Shown here: piece by piece, positions 23,641-34,060 of the stretch
Layout of the letters: each line of letters begins with the position of its first letter
How positions within the stretch are numbered: position 1 is the stretch's first letter
Origin: Posidonia oceanica
Lineage: Eukaryota > Streptophyta > Magnoliopsida > Alismatales > Posidoniaceae
NCBI GenBank assembly: GCA_037176725.1
Contig: JAZBRS010000014.1
Span: 74,630,501-74,694,500, forward strand
Length of the DNA stretch: 64,000 nucleotides
Reading direction: 5' to 3'
The notes under the pieces: generated by a model
Seen by the model: the letters and a program-made list of their open reading frames with translations, nothing else
What the model was told of the DNA's origin: nothing
Database searches by the model: none
Position numbers and translations under genes: made by a program

Positions 23641-24390
23641 CAAGAAAATGACCACTGCCTGCACCCATTCCCCCACTCCGACCGTCCAACACCGTCGCCG
23701 TCGCCCGTTGATGCCCGACAGCAAGGAAGAGGAAGAGGAAGAGGAGGAGCCTACCTTCGCCAGTGAGAACCACCATCCGAGCCACCACCGCTCGCCTCAC
23801 CTCTGCCGCCCTCTCTGTCGCTCGCCATCAGGAGGAAGAAGGAGGATACCACGCTAGAGAACGCCGTACCATGCTGGAGGCCGTACCACATCGGAGAAGC
23901 CACCAGACGGAGGAGACGCCACGTGGACACCGGGAGAGAAGAGGAAAAGAAGTTTTGAAGCTCTGAAACAAAGGGGGCAACGACCAGTTTTTGCTACTAG
24001 ACTCATAACCTGGTTGCCAGAAAAAGAGGCGACTCACTTGGACGCCTCTACAACAGGCGACTGACCCCCCAGTTTCTTCGCACGCCGACTTTCCTGCCTC
24101 AGTTTGAACCCTCTGAAGAAGCACGACTCTAGACGCCCTAAAAAGATGCGACTGGATCGGACGCCACATGGAGCGGCGGCTAACAACGGTAGAAGGTTTC
24201 ATCCCTTAATTCCCCTCTAAAACACAAACCTATACATTAACAAATGACAAAACACAAATTAGAAGCTAAAACGTGATTCAACCCAAACTCAAATTCAAGG
24301 ACTGAAATATAATTCAACCCAAGCTTGAACTTAAAAACTAACTAAGACATGATTCAACTCAACTTAAAAATTAAAATTTAAAAACATAAT
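23641..24390 (-). promoter_or_regulatory. CpG-rich leader of PMD gene 1 (E2), with GGCGAC word cluster
   Basis: On the minus strand a CpG-rich stretch (about 24200-23650) precedes the short Met-Ala-Ser-Asp... Gly-rich exon. It carries several GGCGACT / GTCGCC words at 24020-24160, also found in LTRs of this window. This looks like promoter plus 5' UTR, by inference only. 24211-24390 is AT-rich and featureless. Confidence 0.4.
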
Positions 24391-25755
24391 CAGCCATGCA
24401 TTGCCATGCTCGAGCGATTGAGCCCAAGCATCTTCAGGAACTCCCGCCAGTCATCAACATACTTCTAAGGAGTAGGGTAGCACTGTGCATACCACTTCAC
24501 ATACTTTGCCTCCTGGGACTCCCGAGTAGTTACAGAAAGCCGAGGCGCACTCAGAGACACTCGCCTGCCGATGTGAACCCAGTGTGCTATGTACTCCAGG
24601 ACCATCCTCTCATCTCGATCACCGTCTTCCTTGCGAACGCGGATCGGAGGAGTCAAAACTGCATCAACCTGGACAACTAGCTCCTGATTCAGCAAACGTG
24701 GACAACGATGGACAGGATACAGCACTAATGATGTGGCACCCACCAGGACAAGCTCAAGGTCACTATGAACTATGCTCATTACCCGTGCCTTATGAGCTCT
24801 AGGCAGCTTTGGAATAAAGTCAAAATCCTGTAGTGACAAGTGTCCTAGACGGAGAACGCAGCCATGGAAGCTCAGGCCGGCAAAATCTGTATCACAACAA
24901 CAATGAGACATGAACCACCTGTGCAGCAACAGTGGAGAGCCAAAGAACTTCTCTGAACAAGAGGCACTGGTGAGCCCCTCCATGGTGTAAGCCAACACGG
25001 CAGGAGCCAAGCACAAGTCTGGACGAACAGCCACCAGCATCAGGAGATCCACATGGTAGAGATCCATTGTGAAATTTGCACCTGCAAACAAGGCAAGGCC
25101 ACCGACTGCTACGAACAAGCACTTCCTCAGCTCAACCTCAGCAAGTTGCCTAGTGCTAAGAACCTCCCACAGGCCTCGAAGAAAGAGTCTCCCTGAGTAC
25201 ATCAAAGCCTTGCTAGCCTCCTGATCCATTGCTAAATACCCGCCTATCTTCCTGGAGCCCACTGTCTCAACAGAAACAACGAAGCGATCATCTGCAGCTT
25301 CAGTAGATTCCATTGCCAACCCAAGCAAAGAGGACACCTCCTCACATGTGATCAACGTCTCCCCACAAGGAAGATTGAAGGTGTTGGAAGAACCATTCCA
25401 GAAAGCCATCAAGGCATGCAACAATGGCCAAGGCACAGGCGTGAGAATCAAATCGAGTAACTTGTCAAAACCACTGCGCCTGAAGAGATGCTTGTTATCC
25501 ACTGCTCGATTGATCAAGCCAGCCACCCACGGTAGAGTATACCGGAAAGAATTATGGAAGTCCGGGCATCCTGTGAGGTTCACTACGGCCTAAACAAGCA
25601 GCATTCAGAGACAAAGCCACAAAGAAAAGCATGCAAAGACAAAGAGGAGAACATACTTGGTCATCCCAGATAGCTTTCATCAAATGGTTAGGGATATCAA
25701 CCACCCTCTTCACTTGGAAGGTCGAAGAAGAGAAGAAAGGAAGCTTCATGGTCAA
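24391..25755 (-). pseudogene. PMD gene 2 of E2 (two exons, antisense to E2)
   Basis: Exon 1 runs 25755-25657 (MTMKLPFFSSSTF to IWDDQ). A 67-base GT/AG intron follows (25656-25590), then exon 2 from 25589 (AVVNLTGCPDFHNSF). The intron is in phase 0. The PMD hallmark is FWNGSSNTFNLPCGETLITC followed by EEVSSLLGL. A large middle part is open. A TAG at 24463-24465 follows CYPTP; beyond it the frame continues about 23 codons to a second stop, so it is probably a Gln codon turned into TAG. The gene is otherwise nearly intact. Gene order and orientation relative to integrase match the pair in E3R. Confidence 0.72.
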
Positions 25756-26757
25756 GATAAGGGGTTTACTTGTGCAGAATGCTTCCTGAAAAGCAAGGAC
25801 GGCCGTCTTTTATCTCCCCTTATCAAAAGAATCAGGGTTTAATACGATTCCTGAACTAAATAAGTCAGAAGATCGTGCGTCGCCCTACCAATCGGTGACT
25901 AGCATAGCCGCCCAGTAAAGTGGCGACTAACCCATCAGGACAAACTATCTGCTACCGCGGAGCCGAGAAGTGAACTCTTGCCTTGAGTTCACGCGCCACC
26001 TGCCACAACCACTGTGAACACCAGACGACACATCGGGTTGGCAAATGAAGGATTCACTCCCTCACCCGGTTCTCCTTGCACGGAACCTCTTTACTTGCCA
26101 AATCGAGCTGTGGGACGACGGTCCTTTCCAGAGAGTGCTGGTCACACTTGAGGACGGAAAACACTTGTCAAAGTGCATTCATTCATTTTGCATATGTCCA
26201 TATGGTTTGGGACCAACCGTACCCCACCAGCCTAACCTATCATATGGACCATTCATTGCATTGCATGTTGACCTTGCATTATCATAGTATGTTTGAATCA
26301 TACATCCATGCATTTTCTCATATCATTGGAAGTGGAGCACGGATGGAGCATCGTTCTTCATGAGTGTTAGAAACCCTTCAGGCATATGATTCTCCTAGAG
26401 CCAACCCAGTTCGTACCTATCCTCTTACCAATTCCAATCTAAGTAAAGTCTCAAACAAAATGTCACACTCTCCTTTCGATCGTGCTGGAATAACATCCTA
26501 CGATTTCCCTCTTAGTGCTTGCCCGTTGGAACACACGTGGTTGACCTGGTCATGACTTCGACTGCGACACAAGATCTGAAACCGACTTGACCCCTCCATG
26601 CCTGAGTCTCCAAGTTGATGGCAATTTAAACCCTCTTTTTATCTTTTCTTTGGCTACTTCAATGGCAAATTGTTTGAGATTGAGCTCCCCTTTTCAGGAA
26701 ATGCTCTATAGGACATCGTTCTTGCTTTAGACCCGATCTTGTTCCAAGATCAACTCT
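25756..26757. other. E2 3' spacer
   Basis: No gene recognised. Words of the GGCGACTA / GTCGCC type cluster at 25880-25935. Directly before the purine tract GATCTTG (26735-26741) and CAAGATC (26745-26751) form a perfect 7-bp hairpin with a 3-base loop. Confidence 0.55.
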
Positions 26758-26770
26758 AAGGAGGGGCATC
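26758..26770 (+). promoter_or_regulatory. Polypurine tract of E2
   Basis: AAGGAGGGGCATC stands immediately before TGTAGATATCC, the LTR start. It corresponds to the minus-strand tracts of E1, E3L and E3R, and it proves the plus orientation of E2. Confidence 0.87.
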
Positions 26771-28288
26771 TGTAGATATCCTATTTTCGCATTTCTGAGA
26801 GTTCCTTTTGAGGATAGAAACCTTGAGGCGTCCCAAGTCTCGTGCCTAAGTTTTGATAACACATCTTCCAGATATTCCTTGACTTCATTAAAGCATCACT
26901 TGGTCCTACCTTGACTCAGGTTGTTGGCTGTGGTAGAGCTAACTCGCTCAGGCTCGTGGCAAGTCCGAGTACCCTGGGTATCCTTCATTTCTACTCAGAT
27001 TCGTAGTAGATTTGAGTTAACAGAGATGCCTCCTTGATTTCGTAGACTATCTGTAGTTTCCCGGCCTTCTATCTTGTTTCCTCTGGCCAAAACCTGGGAG
27101 AAGGGCTAGAAATGACCTAATCTTGATAGTAGCCAATTGGAGAGGCGACTCAGCTAGTTGCCTCCTAGAGAGGCGACTAAGCCCGTCGCCCATTACCTCG
27201 ATGACTGCTTAAGAAGCCGACATCAGCGGCGGCCCAATCAAAAGCCATCTGAGGAGGCGACCCACAAGGACGCCACCTAGAAAGGCGATTGGGTGATCAT
27301 GGGCAGCGGTTGCTCACCACGATCCCCTCAACCCTCAGGCGCTAGATCATCAGGCAACTGAGCAGTTGCGGAACTGCCCCGGTCTTCCCCACAATCTTTG
27401 ACCATTAGGCGTCACTCCATGCAACGACTAACAATCGTGGCTCCCCCTGAACCGCTTTCCACAATTATCTCCCACTACCCCCTCAACCGTTAGGTGCCAT
27501 CTCAGCCGGTGACTAACAATCATGGCCTCGTTCCCGGGTCTTCCCACACTTTGATTGAGCGGTTGCTAGGTTTAGGCGCCACCATAACCAGCGACTAACC
27601 CTAACTGCCACTTTTCTAGAATTTTCTGAACTCCAACCATCTTTACCCCCCTAGAGTCTATAAATAGATCCGCTAGGCCAGTGGTTTGAGGGTCGGAATT
27701 TTAGAGAGAGGAATTTCCAAGAGAGACAGAGCCCTGTCAGTTGTAAGCCACCTTCAGAGAGCTAGATTTCCAATCCAGAAACTCTATCTCTTGTCCTCAA
27801 GAGGCTACCAACCTAGGCTTCTTCCTCCGATCCCAGAGATCCTCAGCTACGCCGGAGCTCCAACCGTGCTTCCTTCCAACCTCCTTGCAAACAGCATAAG
27901 GGTGAAAGGGAGTATCTTCCTCCAATCTAGTTTCTCATTGCATTTTTACATTCCTTAGCATAGGACCCATAGCATGTGCATGCAGGGAACAACCCCTGGT
28001 TAGTATTTGCTTCTATTAGTCATGTTGTTTCATTTATTTCTGTTGCTGACTACTACACTTGAGCTAATTTAGATCTATGTCATTTTGTTTTGAAGGAAAG
28101 GAAGGAGCTTACGTAACACAAGGAAGTTGCTAGACGACATCTAGTTGTCGATCTAGTGGTCTGAGGACCCACATCATCATCATCTCCCCCAAAGGTGTCT
28201 TGTCTACCCAAAGGCGAGTGGCGATCACAAAAGTTGACGACGTACGTGGTGGCGCAGTCATCTTCTCAAACACCCCCCAAATTCCACA
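26771..28288 (+). repeat. LTR of E2 (about 1.4-1.5 kb)
   Basis: Starts TGTAGATATCC after the purine tract. Contains many GGCGAC(T) and GTCGCC words at 27140-27600 and a TATA-like word in TCTATAAATAGATC at 27657-27670, a plausible core promoter. The right end is not certain. A primer-site-like TGGCGATCAC lies at 28219-28228 after AAAGGCGAG, which would place the LTR end near 28210; otherwise it ends in ACTACA near 28288. Confidence 0.72.
27655..27675 (+). promoter_or_regulatory. TATA-box-like core promoter in the E2 LTR
   Basis: GAGTCTATAAATAGATC is a strong TATA-box match about 890 bases into the LTR, on the element's own strand, with transcribed-leader-like sequence after it. Function is inferred from position only. 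Confidence 0.55.
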
Positions 28289-28289
28289 C

Positions 28290-30382
28290 TACAATGTGCA
28301 AATAAAATAAAAGACAGGGTTTAAAATGCAATGCAATAAGGTAAAAATTGAAATTAAATGAATGCTGACAACAGATTGGAGGACTAAGATGCAAATAAAC
28401 TAAAACAGAGTATTTAAATGCAATGCAATAAAGTTTAAATGCAAAATTAACTGAAACATCAACAGATGCTGGACTAATGTGTAATTAGATTAAAACTAAG
28501 GATGCAAATGCAATGCAGTAAGATAAAAGTGTGCTTTAAATGATTGAATGCATGATCTGTGGACTAATGTGCAATAAATGAAACCTATAGTAGTTTTATG
28601 CAATGCAATAATGTTTTAAATGCAGATTAAATGATTTATCAACCAACACTGGACTGCAAAGCAAATAAAATAAACTTGAGGGCTGAAATGTAATGCAGTA
28701 AAGTAAACAAACAAAAATTAAATAACTTCAATTGAAATTGGACAGAAATGTAAATATAAAAACCTGCAGAACTTTAATTCAATGCATCAAACCAAAATAA
28801 AAATTAAAACCTTATAAATCTACAGTGCTACAGTTATTATTGGGCTGCTGTCTCCTGCGTCGGAGAAGAAAGGCTGGCCACAGCGGTCCGGTGGGCGTGC
28901 GGCGGTGTGGAGGCGTCCGAAGGCTGGAGGGAGGTCGTACGGAGGCTCCGGTGGGCTTGGCGGCGCAAGGCGGTCGTCGGAGCGCCATGACAAAGCGGGC
29001 GGAGCTCGGTGGCACATGGGTTGTACTTCTGGAGGTGCGGAGGTGCTCAGGCGACAATCGGCAGCAATGGAACGAGACAAGAGCGCGGCGGTGCAGTAGG
29101 AGCTCGCAAGAGAAGAAGACTATAGCGGCGGCGGCGTTCCGGCAGTCTAAGGCCCTATACTAGGTTCTAAAAGCCTAGGAAGTACGAGAAGGACAGAACT
29201 AAGCTAGATGTAAGGGTTTTTAACTGTGCACGTGGCCGAAGTGGTCCACCGACCTCAGTGGGTTGTAGTGCTGCTGGTGGAGGCCGCGGCGGTGCTGCGG
29301 GCATCCTCGGCAGCACACGGTGACCGAGGTGAGTCGCTAGAGGTTCTCCGGAGCTCAGGAGCCAGTCAGGAGTTGGTTTGGGCGCTCAAGGGAGGATTTG
29401 GGTTTTTTGGGTGCGGCTCTGTGAAGCTTGGGTCGCTCCGGTGATCTGTGGCTCTCCAAGCTAGGGGCTCCTCCAGTGGCTTCGTGGAGGCTCTGTGAAG
29501 GTGGAGAGGAGGTCGGATTGGGATGAAGTGGGTGCAGAGGTGTTTGTGGTGAAGTGTGGGGTCTGCTGGATGTTTCGGGCTAAAGTGGGGGATGGCCTGA
29601 GATGGTGGTTACTCCGGGAGTGCCATGGAGGAGTTTGGGAAGCTGATGACGGTTGTGGTGCTGGTTGTTCAGGGAGATGGCAGTGGGGAAAGAATTGGGT
29701 TCTTCTGGGTTCTGGGAACACTGTGGTGTTGGAAATCCTCTAAGCTATCATTGGGGGATTCTAGGTTGCTCTCGGTTCTCAATTCTCTTCCAACTCTCCT
29801 CCAACACTTTTCCAATTGGTCTGGGGCTGTATCAGGTGTCATGGGTTCTAGCTGGCAGTGGGGAGTCAAGGTTGCTGGCAGAGTATGGGGGAAGGCTGGC
29901 ATGGGTCGTGGCAGCGGCAAGGTGGGTGATGGGGGTCATGGGTGGTGGAAGCATGGGTGGTTGTCAGGGAAGTTTGAAAATGGAGGGATGGGCTATCATT
30001 TGTGCTGGTGAGAAAAAAGAAGAGAAGGGGAGGAAGAAGAAGGAAAATGAGAGAAAAAAGAGAGGAGTCGGGCTGGGCCTGTGGGAAAATGAAAAAAGGA
30101 AAGAAGGAGAAAAGGTGCTGGTGGGCTTGGGCCAGATGTGTGGAAGAAAAAGAAAAGAAAGAAAGAAAGAAGGAAAGTAAGAAAAAGGAAGGGGGAAGGA
30201 CAGAGGGAAGGGAAGGAGGAAGGAAGATGGATCAGGCCAGCTGTTGGGCTTGGGCCACGCAGTAAAAAGAAAAAGAAAAAAAAAGGAGGAAGGAGAGGGA
30301 GTTGGGTTGGGCTAGGTTGAAATAGGAGGAAAAAGAAAAAGGAAAAGAGAGGGGGAGAGGGCAGAGGGGAGAGGGGAAAGAA

Positions 30383-30417
<35 letters not shown>

Positions 30418-30707
30418 GAAAGAAGATTGGGCTTGGGCTTGTGGGGGATTTTGTGAGTAGGTTTGATGTGGATGTAACCTAGTGGGTTTCTAGGGTTTAG
30501 GGTTTTGAGGGTTAGGGTTTTGAGGGTTTAGGGTTTTGAGGACTTAGGGTTTTGAGTGGTTTTTAGTTTAGAGGGTTTTCTAGGGTTTAGGGTTTTGAGT
30601 TCCTAGGGTTTTCTAGGGTTTAGGGTTTTCGTTTGGGGTTTGGTTTTGAAGCCACCAAAGAGAGAGCCATTAAGCACAAAAATTGAAATAAAGATGTGGT
30701 GTCAACA
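28290..30707 (-). repeat. LTR block of the E1/E4 type (solo or fragmentary)
   Basis: On the minus strand it starts TGTTGACACCACATC at 30707. It then passes through a telomere-like zone, a pyrimidine zone, a CpG-rich zone (29200-28850) and the ATGCAA zone (28800-28294), the same order as the E1 and E4 LTRs. The A-rich zone is missing, so it is only 2.4 kb. No purine tract lies to its right. Flanks (CTACAA left, TTATC right) give no convincing target-site duplication, so a simple solo LTR is not proven. Several ORFs here are Gly/Val/Trp-rich readings of G-rich DNA. Confidence 0.7.
30375..30425. repeat. GAAA microsatellite
   Basis: About nine uninterrupted AAAG units lie in the GA-rich (pyrimidine on minus) zone of the LTR block. 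Confidence 0.9.
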
Positions 30708-31189
30708 TTATCAATATTAATCTATCAAAGTTTATCAAATAATGAATGATCTATCTACATAATCATAGCATTTAAGCATGAGAAGACAAAGAGAAACTAA
30801 TCACAACATATGTATTACACAAACTTCATCTAAACCCTAGATCTAAAAACTAGCCTAACATAATAATGGAAAACATCAAAATGTAAGAGAGGGAAGAAGA
30901 AGAGCAAGGCATACAAATAATAAAGAAATGAAATTGTATTAATAAAATACCTTGATTACAGAAACTAAGCTTGAAAAACTCTAAACAATGGAGGAAGAAA
31001 ACCTAATGTGGAAGAAGAAGCATTATGTACAAGATCCAACTTCCTTAGGGTTTACAGAAGGGTCCCTTTTATAGGCTTACAAGGGCTTAGTAATCACGGA
31101 GACAAATCCGGATACAACTTAGGAAACTGAATTTCAATTACAAGATATTTCCAAGAAATTTATGTGACGGCCAAAAACTGAGTCAACAT
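30708..31189. other. AT-rich insertion-site DNA or old LTR fragment
   Basis: No ORF or family motif recognised. A 'cccttttataggctt' word at 31065-31080 resembles the promoter part of an LTR on either strand. Assignment is open. Confidence 0.4.
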
Positions 31190-31290
31190 GGTCTACCTCG
31201 GGCGCCTAGGAGGCGGCAGTTGTGCTCTTAGGCGCCTGGGAGGCGCCAGTTGTGCTCTTGGGTGCCTGGGAGGCGCCAGCTGGCCCTAGA
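31190..31290. repeat. 30-bp GGCGCC palindromic repeat, 3 copies
   Basis: Three units of about 30 bp, each with GGCGCCTGGGAGGCGCC (inverted GGCGCC arms) followed by AGTTGTGCTCTT. Copy 1 and copy 3 have single-base changes (CTAGGAGGCGGC, GGTGCC). Confidence 0.85.
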
Positions 31291-31299
31291 TTAGCTCCA

Positions 31300-32123
31300 A
31301 CTTGGTTAATTCTGTTATAGTATCTTCCTTCTCATGTTCACACGTGTGGAAAAAGTGTATTTGATATGTTGCACTGATTTCCATTTCTTGTATCCTTAGA
31401 TTTGCATTTCTTTTTGTCTTTTATCATTTTTCTTCCTTCTTTTTCTCTTTTCTCTTCAGGTCCAAAGTTCCTGCACAAATTGCACAAAATACCTAGAGTA
31501 ATATTATTTATGACCAAAAGAGATAAATATGAGCATAAAACATGTAAGAATAATGTGCTAATCACCGGCAAGGTGGTGGAGAGGGGCTGTGAGGTGCAAG
31601 TGGCCGGTGAAGTCGTGGGTGGCAGGCCGAGGACGATGGGTAGTAAGTGTCGCTTGTTTTTAGCATTTGGAGGGAGTGGGGTAGTAAGTGGGGAGTGGAC
31701 GTAAGGTCGTGGGGTGGTAGGAGCGGGTGGAGGGTGGCTCTGGGTGCGACGAAGGGCGGGCAAAGGGGGCTGGCTGTCCCGATGCGTTGGACACTCACCG
31801 GAGCTGCGTCCAATGTAAGACGCTAGCATATGCAATGTCTAACGTTGGGCACTGGCACAGGCAGTGTCTAACGTCCTAGAGGTGTTTCAAGGTTGTTTTT
31901 GGGAGTTTGGCTTAGGTTTGGGCTTGGGTTAAAGCTTAGGATTGGCTTGGGTGTGGTTTAGGTAACGTTTAGGTGGGTTTTAGGGTTTTGATAGGGTTTT
32001 GGGCTAGTTTTCGTGAAAATGCTAGTTTTGAGTTTGGGTGGAGAGTTTGATTTTGCTGCTTCTGAGCTTGTTCCTCCAAGTGAAATCCACCGACTTAAAG
32101 CCTGTCAAAATGGGGTGTCTACA
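31300..32123 (-). repeat. 3' LTR of E3L (partial)
   Basis: Starts TGTAGACACCCCATTTTGAC on minus at 32123, next to the purine tract. Length to the left is unclear because I see no clean end. It is T/G-rich with GGGTTTTAGGG-like words at 31900-32000. Confidence 0.65.
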
Positions 32124-32136
32124 GATGCCCCTCCCT
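32124..32136 (-). promoter_or_regulatory. Polypurine tract of E3L
   Basis: AGGGAGGGGCATC on minus before TGTAGACACC. It lies in the conserved palindrome: GGGGTGTC (32112-32119) pairs with GACACCCC (32180-32187) and CCCTGAGC (32133-32140) with GCTCAGGG (32165-32172). Confidence 0.86.
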
Positions 32137-32639
32137 GAGCGAGGTCAAGCGTAGCGAGACCGTGGCTCAGGGTTGACAAGACACCCCTCCTGACACCGAT
32201 AGGGGCCGAAGTTACTGATGGCGTGAGTCACTTATTCGGTGGATGCATCGAAAATCATGACTCGTTGCCGCAATGCAGATGTAAATACGAGCACTAGGAT
32301 GCGGCGCCAATGAAAAGGCTAGTGTACGGTGCTAATGCAAATGTGATGCTTACGCTAATGCTCATTGCGCTATACTCCACCGAGGAGAAAGCGGGCGGTG
32401 CATGAACGTGGTGAGGTGGCGGAAAATGTAATGCAATGCAAAAGGTCACTGGGCAATACTGGAAGGCCAGTCGATAGAGTGCACTGAGCAGTGCGAAACT
32501 CTAGTGTGGGGGTGCCATTTGCCAAGCTTTGCTTAAGACGAAGGCGGTGCAGCTGCTGAAAGTAAAATGCTGAAAGTGAAATGCTGAAAGTAAAATGCAG
32601 TGAAAGTGTATGCGATGGCGGGCACATAATGCCAAGGAA

Positions 32640-33012
32640 GCGATCCTGGCCGTGCACTACTGCGGGTATCATCTTAAGTGGGCTGGCTATAAAAGCCGCG
32701 GAGTGCTAAATATATCACTTTAAGCATTGCGCAATCAAGGATTCGATTTCCTAAGCACGCCATGTCCAGGAAATAGAATGCGGGAGTTGGTGTAATGACT
32801 ACAGAGGAGTAGCAGCGTAATGAGAATGCAATGTGATGCAGTGTAATGCAGTGTATATATAGTGTGGCATCGAGCACGCAAAACTGAGAAAGCGATCCTA
32901 GCCGTGCACTACCGTAGGTGCCATCCAAAGCAGGCAAGCTGCACAGAGTTGCGAATGCTGAGGATGCTACCTTAAGCAATACGCAAACCAGGGGTTCGAA
33001 TCCTAAGCACGC
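32640..33012. repeat. Direct duplication (~245 bp offset) with B-box-like word
   Basis: Two related segments, 32640-32765 and 32887-33012, share 'gcgatcct.gccgtgcactac' starts and 'cctaagcacg' ends. The second contains GGTTCGAATCC, a perfect tRNA/pol III B-box; the first is diverged there. No matching A-box or cloverleaf was found, so it is not called a tRNA. Confidence 0.6.
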
Positions 33013-33127
33013 GATGTCCGTGTGATGATGAGATGCAAACTAGGACTAACTCTATGGGGAATACAAGGAAGCTACATGATGACATGCAATGAGATGCCAA
33101 TGCTATGCAACAGAATGCTATTACGCT

Positions 33128-34060
33128 ATAAGACGAAAGGGTGATAAGTTAACAGACCTATCATTGGATAGTTAGGGATTATCAGCCCTGTGAGGAGTTG
33201 ACGGACTCATCACCGGATAATTAGGGATTATCGACCCTGTGAGGAGTTAACGGAGTCATCATCGGATAGTTAGGGATTATCAGCCCAGTGAGGAGTTAAC
33301 GGACCCATCACCTGATAGTTAGGGCTATCAGCCTACGAGGGTAGAAAGTGGCAAGAATACCGAACCAGAAGGTGCGGTAGAGGTCCGTGGACCATCCCGC
33401 GATAGTTAGGGATGTCAGCCCAATGAGGGTGAGATGATACCTAAAGGGTGCAAGAATGCACCTGGTATCGAAAGCGGTGATAGGCCAGCAAGTCTGTTAT
33501 GCAAGAGAGGTGATCACAAGTGAGATGACTTGTAACCACAAATGCAAAGGGAATACCATACCCGAAGGTGTGGCAGAGGTCCATAGACGCACCCGTAATA
33601 GTTAGGGATGTCAGCCCAGATGCAGATGGAAATGTGATACCATGGGGCAGCAAATAAAGATGCTCCTGGTATCGGTGAACGATACCAAGGGACAGCCGAA
33701 GCACCCTTGGCTTCGAAATGCAAGGTGGAGACAAAACTAACGTGTTTTCCAACCGAGTAGTTAAGGGTACTGGCCTGGTGAAGAGTTAACAGACTCATCG
33801 CCGAATAGTTTGGGATATCAGCCTGGTGAGGAGTTAACGGACTCATCATCAGATAGTTAGGGGTATCAGCCCGTGGGTGACATTTTAACGGGTGTCAACT
33901 GAGTAGTTAAGGCTGCCAGCCCAATGCAACATGAAGATGCGGGATGACATTTTAATGGGTGTCAGTCGAGCAGTTAGAGTTGCCAGCCCGATGTAAAGTG
34001 AAGATGCGGGATGATAAGTTAACGAACCTATCACCAAGCAGTTAGGGCTGCTAGCCTGAA
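33128..34060. repeat. Degenerate hairpin-module array in the E3L 3' region
   Basis: About 15 copies of a module of the type GATAGTTAGGGATTATCAGC with spacers 'tgaggagttaacggactcatca'. Related to the E1 array (GATAGTTTAGGTTATCAGCC) and to 40935-41275. Two sets of competing hairpin arms lie inside it (33436-33469 and 33636-33692). Confidence 0.82.

Larger units (their letters stand above)
19399..23828 (-). pseudogene. PMD gene 1 of E2 (multi-exon, antisense to E2)
   Basis: A plant-mobile-domain gene opposite to E2 pol. Well supported exons on the minus strand: 22260-22012, 21917-21264, 21191-21024, 20954-20487, 20404-20279, 20203-20093, 20019-19808 and 19716-19399, each bounded by GT and AG. 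A Gly/Ser-rich first exon (ATG 23828, donor GTAGGC after 23755) is likely, but its phase to the next exon does not fit. Core motif: FRMGEMMITLEDVVRLVGLR. The C-terminal part is charged and coiled-coil-like (LVRERDELLSQMDEF). Stops, all TAG: after LPEFQ, after PVVATL, at the 21264 donor (Phe-TAG where CAG/GT is expected), after TGPTQS and before ELEAQL. A one-base frameshift near 19890 is also likely. Resembles host PMD genes; now non-functional. Confidence 0.7.
15111..28288 (+). mobile_element. E2: Tat-type Ty3/gypsy retrotransposon (3' half), host of E1
   Basis: On the plus strand: RT remainder, RNase H, second RNase H and integrase (15111-17973), spacer, two PMD genes on the opposite strand, spacer, purine tract (26758-26770), LTR (from 26771). 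Gag, protease and the RT start should lie left of the window, beyond E1. Its pol is clearly diverged from E1/E3R, so it is a different family of the same lineage. Confidence 0.82.

Noticed and set aside
24465..25583. A free-standing host gene for a plant mobile domain protein
   Set aside because: It lies between integrase and the purine tract of E2 with the same relative orientation as in E3R, so element cargo is the better explanation, although descent from a host gene is likely.
29226..30320. Gly/Val/Trp-rich and Lys-rich ORFs
   Set aside because: They are compositional readings of G-rich and GA-rich LTR zones; equivalent zones in E1 and E4 give unrelated ORFs.
30480..30640. Interstitial telomere (TTTAGGG repeats)
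   Set aside because: The words are degenerate and irregular, and the same zone follows the LTR start in E1 and E4. It is LTR sequence, not a telomere remnant.
28290..30707. Clean solo LTR with target-site duplication
   Set aside because: The flanking five bases do not match on the two sides and one zone is missing, so it may be a fragment or a rearranged copy.
32975..33000. tRNA gene
   Set aside because: Only the B-box word is present; no cloverleaf, A-box or anticodon arm could be drawn.
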